From the NCBI GenBank assembly GCA_963821925.1, contig CAWGFO010000010.1, positions 248,001 through 312,000 on the forward strand: DNA of 64,000 bases, written 5' to 3'. Positions within the stretch are counted from its first letter, which is position 1. Each line of letters begins with the position of its first letter. Of the stretch, positions 25,217 through 33,872 are shown piece by piece. A program made the position numbers and the translations under genes. The notes under the pieces were generated by a model that was not told the origin of the DNA, did not search any database, and saw only the letters and a list, made by a program, of their open reading frames with translations. The stretch is from JAOUEA01 sp963821925 (lineage in GTDB: Bacteria > Actinomycetota > UBA4738 > HRBIN12).

Positions 25217-25684
25217 GTGGACGCGGAAGCGCTGGTCAGACCCGTGATCGAGGCAGCCGGCTATGAGCTGGTCGAGGTCGCGAGCGCCCGCGAGGGAGGC
25301 ACGAGGATCCTCCGCGTGACGGTCGATCGCGAGCAGGGGATCGGACTGGACGACCTCGGTGCGTTGTCCGACGAGGTCTCCCGCACGCTCGACGCGGGCG
25401 GCTACGACCCCGGTCCGTACCGGCTCGAGGTGTCGTCGCCCGGGATCGAGCGGCCGCTGAAGCGGCCCGCGCACTTCCGCCGGGCGGCGGGGCAGCAGGT
25501 GAAGGTGAAGACCACGGCGCCCGTGGCCGGGTCGAGGACGCACGTGGGCGCGTTGCTGCGCGCCGACGACGAGGGCATCGAGCTCGACGTCGCCGGCACG
25601 GAGCTGCGCGTCCCCTACGCCGACATCGCGTCGGCGCGCACGGTCGTCGACTGGGACGCCGAACTGAAGAGGAGCAACGCATGA
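25217..25684 (+). CDS. rimP: Ribosome maturation factor RimP
   Basis: RimP helps assemble the 30S subunit, chiefly the S12 region. The GTG at 25217 has GGGGAGGG seven bases upstream and gives 155 residues, the normal size. The N-terminal domain carries AGYELVEVASAREGGTRILR, the conserved DREQGIGLDDLGALSDEVSR, and YRLEVSSPGIERPLKRPAHF (each given separately). The C-terminal SH3-like domain ends DWDAELKRSNA. The stop overlaps nusA (ATGA). Confidence 0.94.
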   Translation: MDAEALVRPVIEAAGYELVEVASAREGGTRILRVTVDREQGIGLDDLGALSDEVSRTLDAGGYDPGPYRLEVSSPGIERPLKRPAHFRRAAGQQVKVKTTAPVAGSRTHVGALLRADDEGIELDVAGTELRVPYADIASARTVVDWDAELKRSNA

Positions 25685-26916
25685 ACGCCGAGATGATCGC
25701 CGCTCTCCGCGAGCTGGAACGCGAGAAGGGCATCGCCTTCGAGACGATCCTCCAGGGACTGGAGGAGGCGATGGCCTCGGCCTACAAGACGTGGTGGAAG
25801 CAGGAGAACCCGACCGCCGACGACGACTTCGTCAGCTTCCGCGCCGAGATCGATCCGGAGACGGGCGACCTGCGCATGTGGAAGCAGGACCTCGAGGAGA
25901 TCGACGTGCCCGCGGTCGACGAGGGGTCCGAGCCCACCGTGGAGATGAAGGTGCTCGGCGAGGAGCCGGTGGAGGTCACCGACGACTTCAAGGGCCGGAT
26001 CGGCGCCCAGACCGCCAAGCAGGTGATCTTCCAGAAGCTTCGCGACGCCGAGCGGGAGATGACCTACGAGGAGTTCGCGGGCCGTGAGGGCGACGTCGTC
26101 ACGGGCATCGTCCAGCAGTCCGAGCGCCGCTACACGCTGCTCGACCTTGGCAAGGTCGAGGCGTTGCTGCCGCAGGCCGAACAGGTGCCGAGCGAGCCCT
26201 ACCGCGCCGGCGAGCGGATGAAGGCCTTCATCACCGAGGTGCGCCGCGGGACCAAGGGACCGCAGATCGTCGTGTCGCGCTCGCACCCGGGCCTGCTGAA
26301 GTCGTTGTTCGCCCTCGAGGTGCCCGAGATCGAGGAGGGCATCGTCGAGATCCGGGCCGTCGCGCGCGAGCCTGGGCACCGCTCGAAGATCGCCGTGAGC
26401 TCGAACGAGCCCGGCGTCGACCCGGTGGGTGCCTGCGTGGGCCCGAAGGGCTCACGGGTCCGCATGGTCGTGAACGAGCTCCGCGGCGAGAAGATCGACG
26501 TGGTGCCGTGGTCCGACAACCCGGGTGAGCTGGTCGCGAACGCCCTCCAGCCCGCCAAGGTCAAGGAGGTCCGCACCGACGAGACCACCGGGACCGCCCA
26601 GGTCATCGTCCCCGACTACCAGCTCTCGCTGGCGATCGGGAAGGAAGGCCAGAACGCCCGCCTGGCGGCCCGCCTGACCGGGTGGCGGATCGACATCAAG
26701 TCCGAGACGCAGGCGAGCGAGGAGTCGCGCGCGCCGGTGCCGGCCGCTGAGGCTCCGGCGGTGGAGGCGCCCGCCCCGGAGGAAACACCGGCGCCGCCCG
26801 AGGCGGCCACCGAGCTCGAGGCTCCTGAGGTCGCGGCCACCGAGCTCGAGGCTCCTGAGGCTGAGGCGCCCGCCACGGAGCCCGACGCCGTCGAGGCGAC
26901 GAGCACGGAGACGTAG
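25681..26916 (+). CDS. nusA: Transcription termination/antitermination factor NusA
   Basis: NusA binds RNA polymerase and nascent RNA to control pausing, termination and antitermination. The N-terminal polymerase-binding domain (about 1-125) is followed by an S1 domain (GDVVTGIVQQSERRYTLLDL) and two KH domains (VDPVGACVGPKGSRVRMVVN and LAIGKEGQNARLAARLTGW). A disordered Ala/Pro/Glu tail of about 70 residues follows, containing a 28-bp direct repeat with 30-bp period (26803-26830 and 26833-26860, encoding ATELEAPE twice). It is 411 residues long, without the AR repeats of E. coli. It starts on the rimP stop (ATGA). Confidence 0.96.
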   Translation: MNAEMIAALRELEREKGIAFETILQGLEEAMASAYKTWWKQENPTADDDFVSFRAEIDPETGDLRMWKQDLEEIDVPAVDEGSEPTVEMKVLGEEPVEVTDDFKGRIGAQTAKQVIFQKLRDAEREMTYEEFAGREGDVVTGIVQQSERRYTLLDLGKVEALLPQAEQVPSEPYRAGERMKAFITEVRRGTKGPQIVVSRSHPGLLKSLFALEVPEIEEGIVEIRAVAREPGHRSKIAVSSNEPGVDPVGACVGPKGSRVRMVVNELRGEKIDVVPWSDNPGELVANALQPAKVKEVRTDETTGTAQVIVPDYQLSLAIGKEGQNARLAARLTGWRIDIKSETQASEESRAPVPAAEAPAVEAPAPEETPAPPEAATELEAPEVAATELEAPEAEAPATEPDAVEATSTET

Positions 26917-26922
26917 GTCGGC

Positions 26923-27186
26923 GTGGCGCGGGCGCCCGAGCGCACGTGCGCGGGCTGCCGGGCGCGCGTCCCGCGCGGTTCGCTCCTGCGCATCGTGCGC
27001 GGCGCGGACGGGGTGCGCGTCGACCGATCCGGGTCGGCGCCGGGCCGCGGCGCGTGGGTGCACCGGGACCCGGCCTGCCTCGACGTGGCGCTCGCCAAGG
27101 GCGGGCTCGCGCGGGCGCTCCGGACGAGCCTCGGCGCGGATGAACTGGGTAGGCTAAGGGACGACATCGAGACGGGAGCGGCGTGA
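26923..27186 (+). CDS. rnpM: RnpM/YlxR family RNA-binding protein
   Basis: An 87-residue YlxR (DUF448) protein. The family signature is intact: RTCAGCRARVPRGSLLRIVR near the N-terminus and the GRGAWVHRDPACL loop. In Bacillus the homologue RnpM binds RNase P RNA. It always sits between nusA and infB, as here. GTG start six bases after nusA; the stop overlaps the infB start (GTGA). Confidence 0.92.
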   Translation: MARAPERTCAGCRARVPRGSLLRIVRGADGVRVDRSGSAPGRGAWVHRDPACLDVALAKGGLARALRTSLGADELGRLRDDIETGAA

Positions 27187-29417
27187 GGGTTCACGAACTA
27201 GCGAAGGAGCTCGGCGTCTCCAGCAAGGAGCTGCTGGGGACGCTGGAACAGATGGGCGTGGCGGGCAAGTCCGCCTCGTCCAGCGTGCCCGAGGACCTCG
27301 TCCCGCGCCTGCGTGCGTCCGGCGGCAAGGCCACCGAGGCGCCGAAGCGCCGCGAGGTGCTCGAGCCGCCACCCGCGCCCCGCAAGCCCAAGGCCAAGGC
27401 CAAGGCCAAGCCGGCCGAGAAGGCGAAGGCCGCGTCCGCCGCTGCCACACCCGCGGCACCGGCCGAAACCGTCGTCGTGCCCGAGGCGGCTCCCGACACC
27501 GAGCCCGCGTCCGCACCGGCCGCGGTGGCCGTGGCCGAGGCGCCCGCCACCGCGACGCCGGCCGCGCCCGCCACCCCCGACACGCTCACGAGCTTCGCGC
27601 CCGCGCCGACCCCCACGCCGCGCCGGCGGCAGCCCAAGCCGGGGCCCGCCGCGCCGACCGTGCCGACCCTGCAGGTCGTGCGGGGGGCAACCCCGCAGAC
27701 GATCGCCGAGAAGGTCGGGAAGTCGCCGGCCGACATCGTGAAGATCCTGTTCATGGCGGGCGAGATGGCCACGGCCACCACGTCCCTGTCCGACGACGCG
27801 ATCGGGCTCGTCGCGGCCGAGCTGGGCCTCGAGCCCCAGATCGTGGGCATCGAGGACGAGGTCGCGGCCGAGGACCTGGTCGAGGAGGAGGTCGACGAGT
27901 CGCAGATGGTGTCGCGGCCGCCGGTCGTGACCGTGATGGGCCACGTCGACCACGGCAAGACGAAGCTGCTCGACGCGATCCGCGAGACCGACGTCGTCGC
28001 CGGCGAGTTCGGCGGCATCACCCAGCACATCGGCGCGTACCAGGCACACGTGGGCGACCGCGACATCACGTTCATCGACACCCCGGGACACGAGGCGTTC
28101 ACCGCGATGCGGGCCCGCGGCGCGAAGGTCACCGACATCGCCGTGCTCGTCGTGGCGGCCGACGACGGCGTGATGCCGCAGACCCTCGAGGCGCTCGACC
28201 ACGCGAAGGCGGCCGAGGTGCCGATCGTCGTGGCGGTCAACAAGATCGACAAGGAGGAGGCCGACCCGAACCGTGTGCGCACCCAGATGGTGGAGCACGG
28301 GGTCGTGCCGTCGGAGTGGGGTGGCACGGTGGAGTTCGTCGACGTCTCCGCCCGCGAGAAGATGAACCTCGACACCCTCCTCGAGACGCTGCTGCTGGTA
28401 GCCGACCTCGAGGAGCTGAAGGGCATCCCGACCGGCCACGCCCGCGGCACCGTGATCGAGGCGCACCTCGACAAGGGCCGAGGGCCGGTCGCCACGGTGC
28501 TCGTGCAGCGCGGCACGCTCTCGGTGGGCGACGCCCTCGTCTGTGGGACGAGCTACTGCAAGATCCGCGCGATGCAGGACGAGTACGGGGCAGCGGTCGA
28601 CGAGGCCGGTCCCTCGAAGCCCGTCGTGATCCTCGGGTGGAGCTCGGTGCCGTCCTCGGGCGACGAGTTCCGCGAGGTCGACGACGAACGGGAGGCGCGC
28701 CACATCGCGTCCGAACGGGAGTCGAAGGTCCGCGCGGCCGAGCTCGTCGTGAGCCGCCCGCCGACGCTCAACGACCTGCTCCGTCAGGCGGAGCGCGCCG
28801 AGATCCCCGAGCTGAACCTGATCGTGAAGGCCGACGTGCAGGGCTCCCTCGGCGCCCTGTCCGACGCCCTGCTGAAGCTCCCGCAGGAGGAGGTGCGCGT
28901 GAACATCGTGCGCAGCGCCGCCGGCGCGATCACGAAGGACGACATCTCGCTCGCGATGGCGTCGGACGCGGTCGTGATCGGGTTCAACGTGCGGCCCGAC
29001 AAGCTCGCGCGCGAGCTCGCGGAGCAGGAGAAGGTCGACATCCGCCTGTACCAGGTGATCTACGACGCGATCGACGACATCAAGGCCGCCCTCTCGGGCA
29101 TGCTGAAGCCCGAGGAGCGGGAGAAGATGGGCGGCGAGGCGGAGGTCCGCCAGACGTTCCGGGTGCCCAAGCTCGGCGTGATCGCCGGCTGCTACGTCCG
29201 CACCGGCACGATCAAGCGGAACGCGAAGGCGCGGCTCGTGCGCGACGGCGTGGTGATCTACCACGGCAAGCTCGGGTCGCTCCGCCGGTTCAAGGACGAC
29301 GTCGCCGACGTCCGCGAGGGCTACGAGTGCGGCATCGGGATCGAGAACTTCCAGGACATCAAGGAAGGCGACGTGATCGAGACCTACGAGGTCGAAGAGG
29401 TCGCCCGCTCGATCTAG
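27183..29417 (+). CDS. infB: Translation initiation factor IF-2
   Basis: IF-2 brings initiator tRNA to the ribosome. At 744 residues, it has an N-terminal IF2_N domain (VRVHELAKELGVSSKELLGT), a Pro/Ala/Lys-rich linker to about residue 160, a second IF2_N domain (TIAEKVGKSPADIVKILF), then the GTPase domain with G1 GHVDHGKT, G3 DTPGHE, G4 NKID, and G5 VSA. Domains II-IV follow, ending GIENFQDIKEGDVIETYEVE. The GTG start overlaps rnpM by four bases; the stop overlaps the DUF503 start by one base. Confidence 0.97.
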   Translation: MRVHELAKELGVSSKELLGTLEQMGVAGKSASSSVPEDLVPRLRASGGKATEAPKRREVLEPPPAPRKPKAKAKAKPAEKAKAASAAATPAAPAETVVVPEAAPDTEPASAPAAVAVAEAPATATPAAPATPDTLTSFAPAPTPTPRRRQPKPGPAAPTVPTLQVVRGATPQTIAEKVGKSPADIVKILFMAGEMATATTSLSDDAIGLVAAELGLEPQIVGIEDEVAAEDLVEEEVDESQMVSRPPVVTVMGHVDHGKTKLLDAIRETDVVAGEFGGITQHIGAYQAHVGDRDITFIDTPGHEAFTAMRARGAKVTDIAVLVVAADDGVMPQTLEALDHAKAAEVPIVVAVNKIDKEEADPNRVRTQMVEHGVVPSEWGGTVEFVDVSAREKMNLDTLLETLLLVADLEELKGIPTGHARGTVIEAHLDKGRGPVATVLVQRGTLSVGDALVCGTSYCKIRAMQDEYGAAVDEAGPSKPVVILGWSSVPSSGDEFREVDDEREARHIASERESKVRAAELVVSRPPTLNDLLRQAERAEIPELNLIVKADVQGSLGALSDALLKLPQEEVRVNIVRSAAGAITKDDISLAMASDAVVIGFNVRPDKLARELAEQEKVDIRLYQVIYDAIDDIKAALSGMLKPEEREKMGGEAEVRQTFRVPKLGVIAGCYVRTGTIKRNAKARLVRDGVVIYHGKLGSLRRFKDDVADVREGYECGIGIENFQDIKEGDVIETYEVEEVARSI

Positions 29418-29710
29418 TGCTGGTCGCGCTCGAACGCTTCGACCTGCGCATCCCCGCGTGCCATTCCCTGAAAGAGAAGCGGCACGTCGTGAAGACCCTC
29501 ACGAACGCGATCCGCTCGTCGTTCAACGTGAGCGTGGCCGAGGTGGAGCACCAGGATCTCTGGCAACGGGCGGCGCTCGGTGTCGCCGCGGTGGGCGCCC
29601 AGGAGTACCACCTCCGCAAGGTCCTGCACGAGGTCGAGAAGCTCGTCGAGCGCTGGGCGGAGGTCGAGGTCATCTCGACGGACCTCTCGATCCACTACGC
29701 GGACGACTGA
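29417..29710 (+). CDS. DUF503 (YlxP-like) protein
   Basis: A 97-residue DUF503 protein, the conserved gene between infB and rbfA in Gram-positive bacteria. The GTG shares one base with the infB stop (TAGTG). Family motifs are IPACHSLKEKRHVVKTL, FNVSVAEVEHQDLWQRAALG and a helix EKLVERWAEVEVIS. The fold is ferredoxin-like. Its function is unknown, but its constant place in this operon suggests a role in ribosome assembly or start of translation. Confidence 0.88.
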   Translation: MLVALERFDLRIPACHSLKEKRHVVKTLTNAIRSSFNVSVAEVEHQDLWQRAALGVAAVGAQEYHLRKVLHEVEKLVERWAEVEVISTDLSIHYADD

Positions 29711-29721
29711 GCGACGGCGGG

Positions 29722-29727
29722 TAGGCT
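29722..29727 (+). promoter_or_regulatory. -10 box TAGGCT for rbfA (leaderless)
   Basis: TAGGCT ends seven bases before the rbfA ATG and lies in the 24-base gap after DUF503. It gives a possible internal promoter for rbfA-nrnA-truB. Confidence 0.5.
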
Positions 29728-29734
29728 GGTCGTC

Positions 29735-30088
29735 ATGACCCAAGGCTCCCGTACCCAGCGCGTCGGGGAGGAATTCCGTGAGATCCTCGCCGAGGAGATC
29801 CCGAAGCTGAAGGATCCCCGCGTGGGGTTCGTCACCGTGACCGGCGTGAAGGTGTCACCCGACCTCCATCATGCATGGATCGCGTACACGTGCCTGGGAT
29901 CCGACAAGGAGCGCGCGGCCACGCGTGCCGCGCTGCGCTCGGCCCGCCCGCACCTGCGCCGGGCGCTCGGCCGCCAGATCCGCATGAAGTACCTGCCCGA
30001 GCTCGAGTTCGAGGAGGACACCTCGTACGAGCAGGGTGAGCGGATCGAGCACCTGATCGCCGACCTGCACCGGAAGGACACGCAGTGA
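29735..30088 (+). CDS. rbfA: 30S ribosome-binding factor A
   Basis: RbfA matures the 5' end of 16S rRNA in 30S precursors. The 117-residue product matches the family: RVGEEFREILAEEIPKLKDP, the KH-like core VGFVTVTGVKVSPDLHHA, and RRALGRQIRMKYLPELEF with the conserved AxG turn region. The stop overlaps the next gene (GTGA). Confidence 0.95.
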   Translation: MTQGSRTQRVGEEFREILAEEIPKLKDPRVGFVTVTGVKVSPDLHHAWIAYTCLGSDKERAATRAALRSARPHLRRALGRQIRMKYLPELEFEEDTSYEQGERIEHLIADLHRKDTQ

Positions 30089-31068
30089 CCGCACCGGACT
30101 TCGCACGGGCGGCCGAGATCCTCCGCGGGGCCGACGAGGTGGCGCTCGCGTGCCACGTGAACCCTGACGCCGACGCGCTCGGCTCGATGCTCGGCCTCGC
30201 GAACTTCCTGGAGGTGCGCGGCATACGCACGGTCGCGTCGTTCCCGAACGAGCCGCTCGAAGCGCCCCGCTGGTCCTCGTGGCTCCCCGGTGCGGACCGG
30301 CTCGTTCCGCCGAACGCGTTCCCGAAGACGCCGGCGGTGATGGTGACATGCGACTGCGCGTCATTCGACCGTCTCGTCTCCCTCGGCCACGCGGCCACGA
30401 ACGCCGGCGAGGTGATCTGGATCGACCACCACCGGTCGAACGACGGCCTCGGGACCGTGCCGCTGATCGACCCGGCCGCGTCGTCGACGTGCGAGATGGT
30501 CTTCCGGTTGATCGAGGCGATGGGCGGCGGCATGAACGCCGACACCGCGATCTGTCTGTACGCCGGGCTCGTGACCGACACCGGTCGGTTCCAGTACCAG
30601 GCGACCACGCCCGAGACCCTCCGGGTCGCCGCGGCGCTCCGCGAGCACGACTTCGATCATGCGGGCTTGGTGCAGGCCCTCTACGAGGACAACCCCCGCG
30701 AGTACCTGCGGCTCGTCGGCACCGCCCTCGGTCGACTCGCCTACGAGGCGGACGCCGATCTCGTCTGGACGTACCTCACACAGGCCGACCTCCGCGAGGC
30801 AGGGGTGCATCCGTCGGACACCGACGACCTGATCGACGTGATCCGGACCGCGCGCGACGTCGACGTGGCGGCGCTCGTCAAGCAGCAGAAGGACGGCCGA
30901 TTCAAGGTGAGCGTGCGGTCCCGCGGGGGGCACGACCTGGCCGCGGTCGCGGCTGCCTTCGGAGGCGGTGGGCACCGCCTGGCGGCCGGTTACACCTCGG
31001 CCCACGGCCCTGCGGAGACGGTGGCGCGCCTGATCGGTGCGCTGAAGGGCGAGCCGGTCGCGCCGTGA
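30085..31068 (+). CDS. nrnA: DHH/DHHA1 phosphoesterase, NrnA-like oligoribonuclease/pAp phosphatase
   Basis: NrnA degrades very short RNAs (and often cyclic-dinucleotide products) and pAp. The 327-residue protein has the DHH domain with CHVNPDADALGSMLGL (metal-binding Asp), VTCDCASFDRL, the name-giving IWIDHHRSND, and LVTDTGRFQYQ. The C-terminal DHHA1 domain has SVRSRGGHDLAAVA and the substrate loop FGGGGHRLAAGYT. Its place between rbfA and truB is conserved in actinobacteria and firmicutes. Both ends overlap the neighbours by four bases. Confidence 0.93.
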   Translation: MTAPDFARAAEILRGADEVALACHVNPDADALGSMLGLANFLEVRGIRTVASFPNEPLEAPRWSSWLPGADRLVPPNAFPKTPAVMVTCDCASFDRLVSLGHAATNAGEVIWIDHHRSNDGLGTVPLIDPAASSTCEMVFRLIEAMGGGMNADTAICLYAGLVTDTGRFQYQATTPETLRVAAALREHDFDHAGLVQALYEDNPREYLRLVGTALGRLAYEADADLVWTYLTQADLREAGVHPSDTDDLIDVIRTARDVDVAALVKQQKDGRFKVSVRSRGGHDLAAVAAAFGGGGHRLAAGYTSAHGPAETVARLIGALKGEPVAP

Positions 31069-31919
31069 CCCAGCCCGACGGCCTGCTCCTGGTCGACAAA
31101 CCGCAGGGCATCACCTCGCATGACGCGGTCGCGATCGTGCGACGCGCCCAGGGCACGAAGAAGGTCGGCCACGCCGGCACGCTCGATCCGATGGCCACCG
31201 GGCTGCTCGTGATGGGGGTCGGTCGCGCCACCCGGCTGCTGCGGTTCCTCGGGGACCTGCCCAAGGTCTACGAGGGGACGATGCGCCTCGGGATCGAGAC
31301 CTCGACGCTCGATGCCGACGGCGACGTCACCCGCGAGGCCGACGTCTCGGCGACCGACGCGGAGATCCGCGCCGCGATGGCCGCGCTCCTCGGCGACTCG
31401 ATGCAGAGCCCGCCCGCGTACTCCGCCGTCAAGGTGGGCGGCACCAGGCTCTACGAGGCAGCCCGCAAGGGCCAGACGCTGGAGGCAGCCCCGCGCCCGA
31501 TCCACGTGGCGGCCTTCGACCTCCTGGGGTTCGACGGGCGGGACGCCGGGTTCCGGGTCGTGTGCGGCAGCGGCACGTACGTGCGCGTGCTGGCGGCCGA
31601 CGTCGGGGCCGCGCTGGGGTGCGGGGCGCACCTGACGGCCCTCCGCCGAACCGCGATCGGGCCGTTCGACGTCGCCGAGGCCGGCCCGCCTGACGCAGCG
31701 GTCGCCCCGCTGCCGATCGAACGCACCCTCGACCACCTCCCGCGGGTCGATCTCGGGGCCGAGGAAGCGGTGGCCGCCGGCCACGGCCGCATCCTCGGTC
31801 CGGCCGGGATCGCGGGTCCCTACGGCGTCTTCGGGCCGGATGATCGCCTGATCGGCGTGTGGGAGGACGACGGCACGAAGGGCCGTCCGCTCGTCGTGCT
31901 CCCACCGCCCGACGCATAG
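31065..31919 (+). CDS. truB: tRNA pseudouridine(55) synthase TruB
   Basis: TruB makes pseudouridine 55 in the T loop of tRNA. The GTG at 31065 overlaps the nrnA stop and gives 284 residues. The catalytic Asp is in GHAGTLDPMATGLL; other signatures are LLLVDKPQGITSHDAV, SPPAYSAVKVGGTRLYEAAR, and SGTYVRVLAADVGAALG. The C-terminal region is a reduced PUA-like domain. It closes the nusA-infB operon. Confidence 0.95.
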   Translation: MTQPDGLLLVDKPQGITSHDAVAIVRRAQGTKKVGHAGTLDPMATGLLVMGVGRATRLLRFLGDLPKVYEGTMRLGIETSTLDADGDVTREADVSATDAEIRAAMAALLGDSMQSPPAYSAVKVGGTRLYEAARKGQTLEAAPRPIHVAAFDLLGFDGRDAGFRVVCGSGTYVRVLAADVGAALGCGAHLTALRRTAIGPFDVAEAGPPDAAVAPLPIERTLDHLPRVDLGAEEAVAAGHGRILGPAGIAGPYGVFGPDDRLIGVWEDDGTKGRPLVVLPPPDA

Positions 31920-31941
31920 CTTCCCCCGCGGGCGTCGGTGC

Positions 31942-31947
31942 TAGCCT
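31942..31947 (+). promoter_or_regulatory. -10 box TAGCCT for the UPF0104 gene
   Basis: TAGCCT lies 27 bases before the TTG start, so unlike many others here the transcript has a short leader, containing GAGAGGGAG as ribosome site. Confidence 0.45.
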
Positions 31948-31974
31948 TGGCCATCGCCTGAGAGGGAGTTCCGT

Positions 31975-33126
31975 TTGGGATCGGACGACGCAACCGCACA
32001 GGCCGCCGAGGCGCACGCCGCCGAGGCCGACGCGCCGGCTCGCACGCATCACTCGCCCGTGAAGCGGGTCCTCGGGGTGATCGTTTCGCTGGTCATCATC
32101 GTCGGCATCTTCGGCTTCGCGATCCCGAAGGTGGCCGACTACGGCGCCGTCTGGGCCGCGATGCAGACGATGACACCGCTCGAGCTGGCCTCGCTCTTCG
32201 TGGCGATGGTGTTCAACCTGTTCACGTACTGGTGGGCGAACATGGCCGCGCTTCCGGGGCTGCGGCTCTGGCCGGCCGCCGTGCTCACGCAGACGACGAC
32301 GTCGGTGGCCAACACCCTCCCGGGCGGCGGCGCGATCGCGGTCGGGCTCACGTACGCGATCCTCAAGTCCTGGGGCTTCACGGGCACGGACACGGCCCTG
32401 TACGTCGGGGTGACCGGCGTGTGGAACATCTTCGCCAAGCTCGCGCTCCCGGTGCTGTCGATCGCACTCCTCGTCCTGACCGGGCAGAGCAGCGCCGCGT
32501 ACGTGACGGCGGCGATCGTCGGGGTCGTCGTGCTCGCGATCGCCGTCGGGCTCCTGTCGGCGGTGTTCTACAGCGAGCGCCTCGCCCGCTCGATCGGGAG
32601 CGGTCTCGGCAAGGTGATCGCCGCGGTCATGAAGCCGTTCCGCCGCGGGAAGCCCGCGATGTCGGACATGGGCGAGAGCGCGGTGCGCTTCCGTCGGGAC
32701 ACGATCGGGCTCGTTGAGCACCGGTGGATCCGCCTGACGTTCTTCACGCTGTTGAGCCAGGTCGCGCTGTTCTTCGTGCTGCTCCTCGCGCTCCGCCACA
32801 TGGGGATCGACGAGTCCGAGCTCAGCACCGCGAAGGCCTTCGCCGTCTACTCCTTCAGCCGGTTGCTCTCGGCGATCCCGCTGACCCCGGGTGGGGTCGG
32901 GGTGATCGACCTCGGTTACGTGGCCGGCCTCACGTCGGGTCTCCCCGAGTCCGAGCACGCGGCGGTGGTGGCGGCCGTGCTGATCTTCCGGTTGCTGACC
33001 TACGGGATCCAGATCCCGCTCGGGGCCTTCACGTATCTGATCTGGGTGAAGAACAAGAGTTGGCGGCGGGACGCGCCCGACCGTCCGGTGACGGAGACGG
33101 CCTACGTGACCGAGGCCGAGGCCTAG
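31975..33126 (+). CDS. UPF0104/lysylphosphatidylglycerol-synthase-TM family membrane protein (flippase-like)
   Basis: A 383-residue integral membrane protein. The TTG start is chosen because AGAGGGAG lies seven bases upstream. After a charged N-terminus (about 40 residues) there are eight hydrophobic segments, including VLGVIVSLVIIVGIFGFAIP, LASLFVAMVFNLFTYWWANM and AVVAAVLIFRLLTYGIQIPL. Family signatures are TTTSVANTLPGGGAIAVGL and SAIPLTPGGVGVIDLGY, as in the MprF membrane part and AglD-type proteins, which flip or synthesise lipid-linked molecules. No soluble aminoacyl-transferase domain is attached. The gene meets the PAP2 gene tail to tail with overlapping stops, suggesting a joint envelope-lipid role. 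Confidence 0.85.
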   Translation: MGSDDATAQAAEAHAAEADAPARTHHSPVKRVLGVIVSLVIIVGIFGFAIPKVADYGAVWAAMQTMTPLELASLFVAMVFNLFTYWWANMAALPGLRLWPAAVLTQTTTSVANTLPGGGAIAVGLTYAILKSWGFTGTDTALYVGVTGVWNIFAKLALPVLSIALLVLTGQSSAAYVTAAIVGVVVLAIAVGLLSAVFYSERLARSIGSGLGKVIAAVMKPFRRGKPAMSDMGESAVRFRRDTIGLVEHRWIRLTFFTLLSQVALFFVLLLALRHMGIDESELSTAKAFAVYSFSRLLSAIPLTPGGVGVIDLGYVAGLTSGLPESEHAAVVAAVLIFRLLTYGIQIPLGAFTYLIWVKNKSWRRDAPDRPVTETAYVTEAEA

Positions 33127-33137
33127 GCCTCGGCCTC
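33112..33137. repeat. 26-bp perfect palindrome covering two convergent stop codons
   Basis: Thirteen bases (GAGGCCGAGGCCT) are followed directly by their exact reverse complement. The centre, CCTAGG, supplies the TAG stop of the plus-strand UPF0104 gene (33124-33126) and of the minus-strand PAP2 gene (33125-33123). Both proteins therefore end in EAEA. In RNA either strand could form a GC-rich stem, possibly a bidirectional terminator. Confidence 0.7.
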
Positions 33138-33872
33138 AACCGGCGCCGCGGCGTCGGGATCGTCGCGCTCGATCTCGTCGGCCGGGGTCTCGCCCTCGAT
33201 CCGGCGGTCGAGCAGCGCCACGACGGCCGCGACCGTGAGCGCCACGCCGGCGCCGAGGAACACCCCGGTCGTCGCGTCCGAGAGCCAGTGCGCGTTCAGG
33301 TAGACGCGCGAGAGGCCCATCAGGAACGCGAACCCGGCCGCCATCCACTCCCACACACGCCGTCGGTGCCCCGCCGGGAGGAACGCGATCACGAGCGAGA
33401 TCCCGATCGCGGCGCCGGCCACCGAGTGACCGGACGGGAACGAACTTCCGTTCGTGGTCACGAGCCCGTCGGGCGGGCGTGTCCGATCGATCGTGATCTT
33501 CAGCGCCGTCATCAGCGCCTCCGAGAGGACCCAGGTGATCGCGAACGCGATCGCGTGCCGGTAGCGGCGCAGCACGAACACCAGCAGCACGAGCGCAAGC
33601 GCGCGGAACGGGATGTTGAACGCCCCGCCGCCGATGATGTTCAGGACCCGCGCGAGGAACGTGAGCACCGGGTTCCGGATCTGCTGGACCGCGTCGTACG
33701 TGGCCTGATCGAGATGCCCGATCGGCGGGAACGCCGTCGCCGGGGCGACCCGGCCCGCCTGCGATCCCACGCCCATCACCAGCAGCACGGTCGCGCCCAG
33801 CAGCGCCAGGCCCGCCGACAGCCCGAAGTACGGGCGATGCAGCATCGCGCGGTGCGGCCGGCCGGGGCTCAC
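33123..33872 (-). CDS. PAP2-family lipid phosphatase
   Basis: A type-2 phosphatidic-acid-phosphatase family membrane enzyme; relatives dephosphorylate undecaprenyl diphosphate or phosphatidate outside the membrane. The three catalytic motifs are complete: KITIDRTRP (KX6RP), SFPSGHSVAG (PSGH), and SRVYLNAHWLSD (SRX5HX3D). Six transmembrane helices fit the family. The start is GTG at 33872, overlapping the upstream gene's stop (GTGA) and giving 249 residues; ATG at 33845 is the alternative. It is translationally coupled to the kinase-like fusion gene. Its last bases overlap the UPF0104 stop inside a palindrome. Confidence 0.9.
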   Translation of the reverse strand: MSPGRPHRAMLHRPYFGLSAGLALLGATVLLVMGVGSQAGRVAPATAFPPIGHLDQATYDAVQQIRNPVLTFLARVLNIIGGGAFNIPFRALALVLLVFVLRRYRHAIAFAITWVLSEALMTALKITIDRTRPPDGLVTTNGSSFPSGHSVAGAAIGISLVIAFLPAGHRRRVWEWMAAGFAFLMGLSRVYLNAHWLSDATTGVFLGAGVALTVAAVVALLDRRIEGETPADEIERDDPDAAAPVEAEA

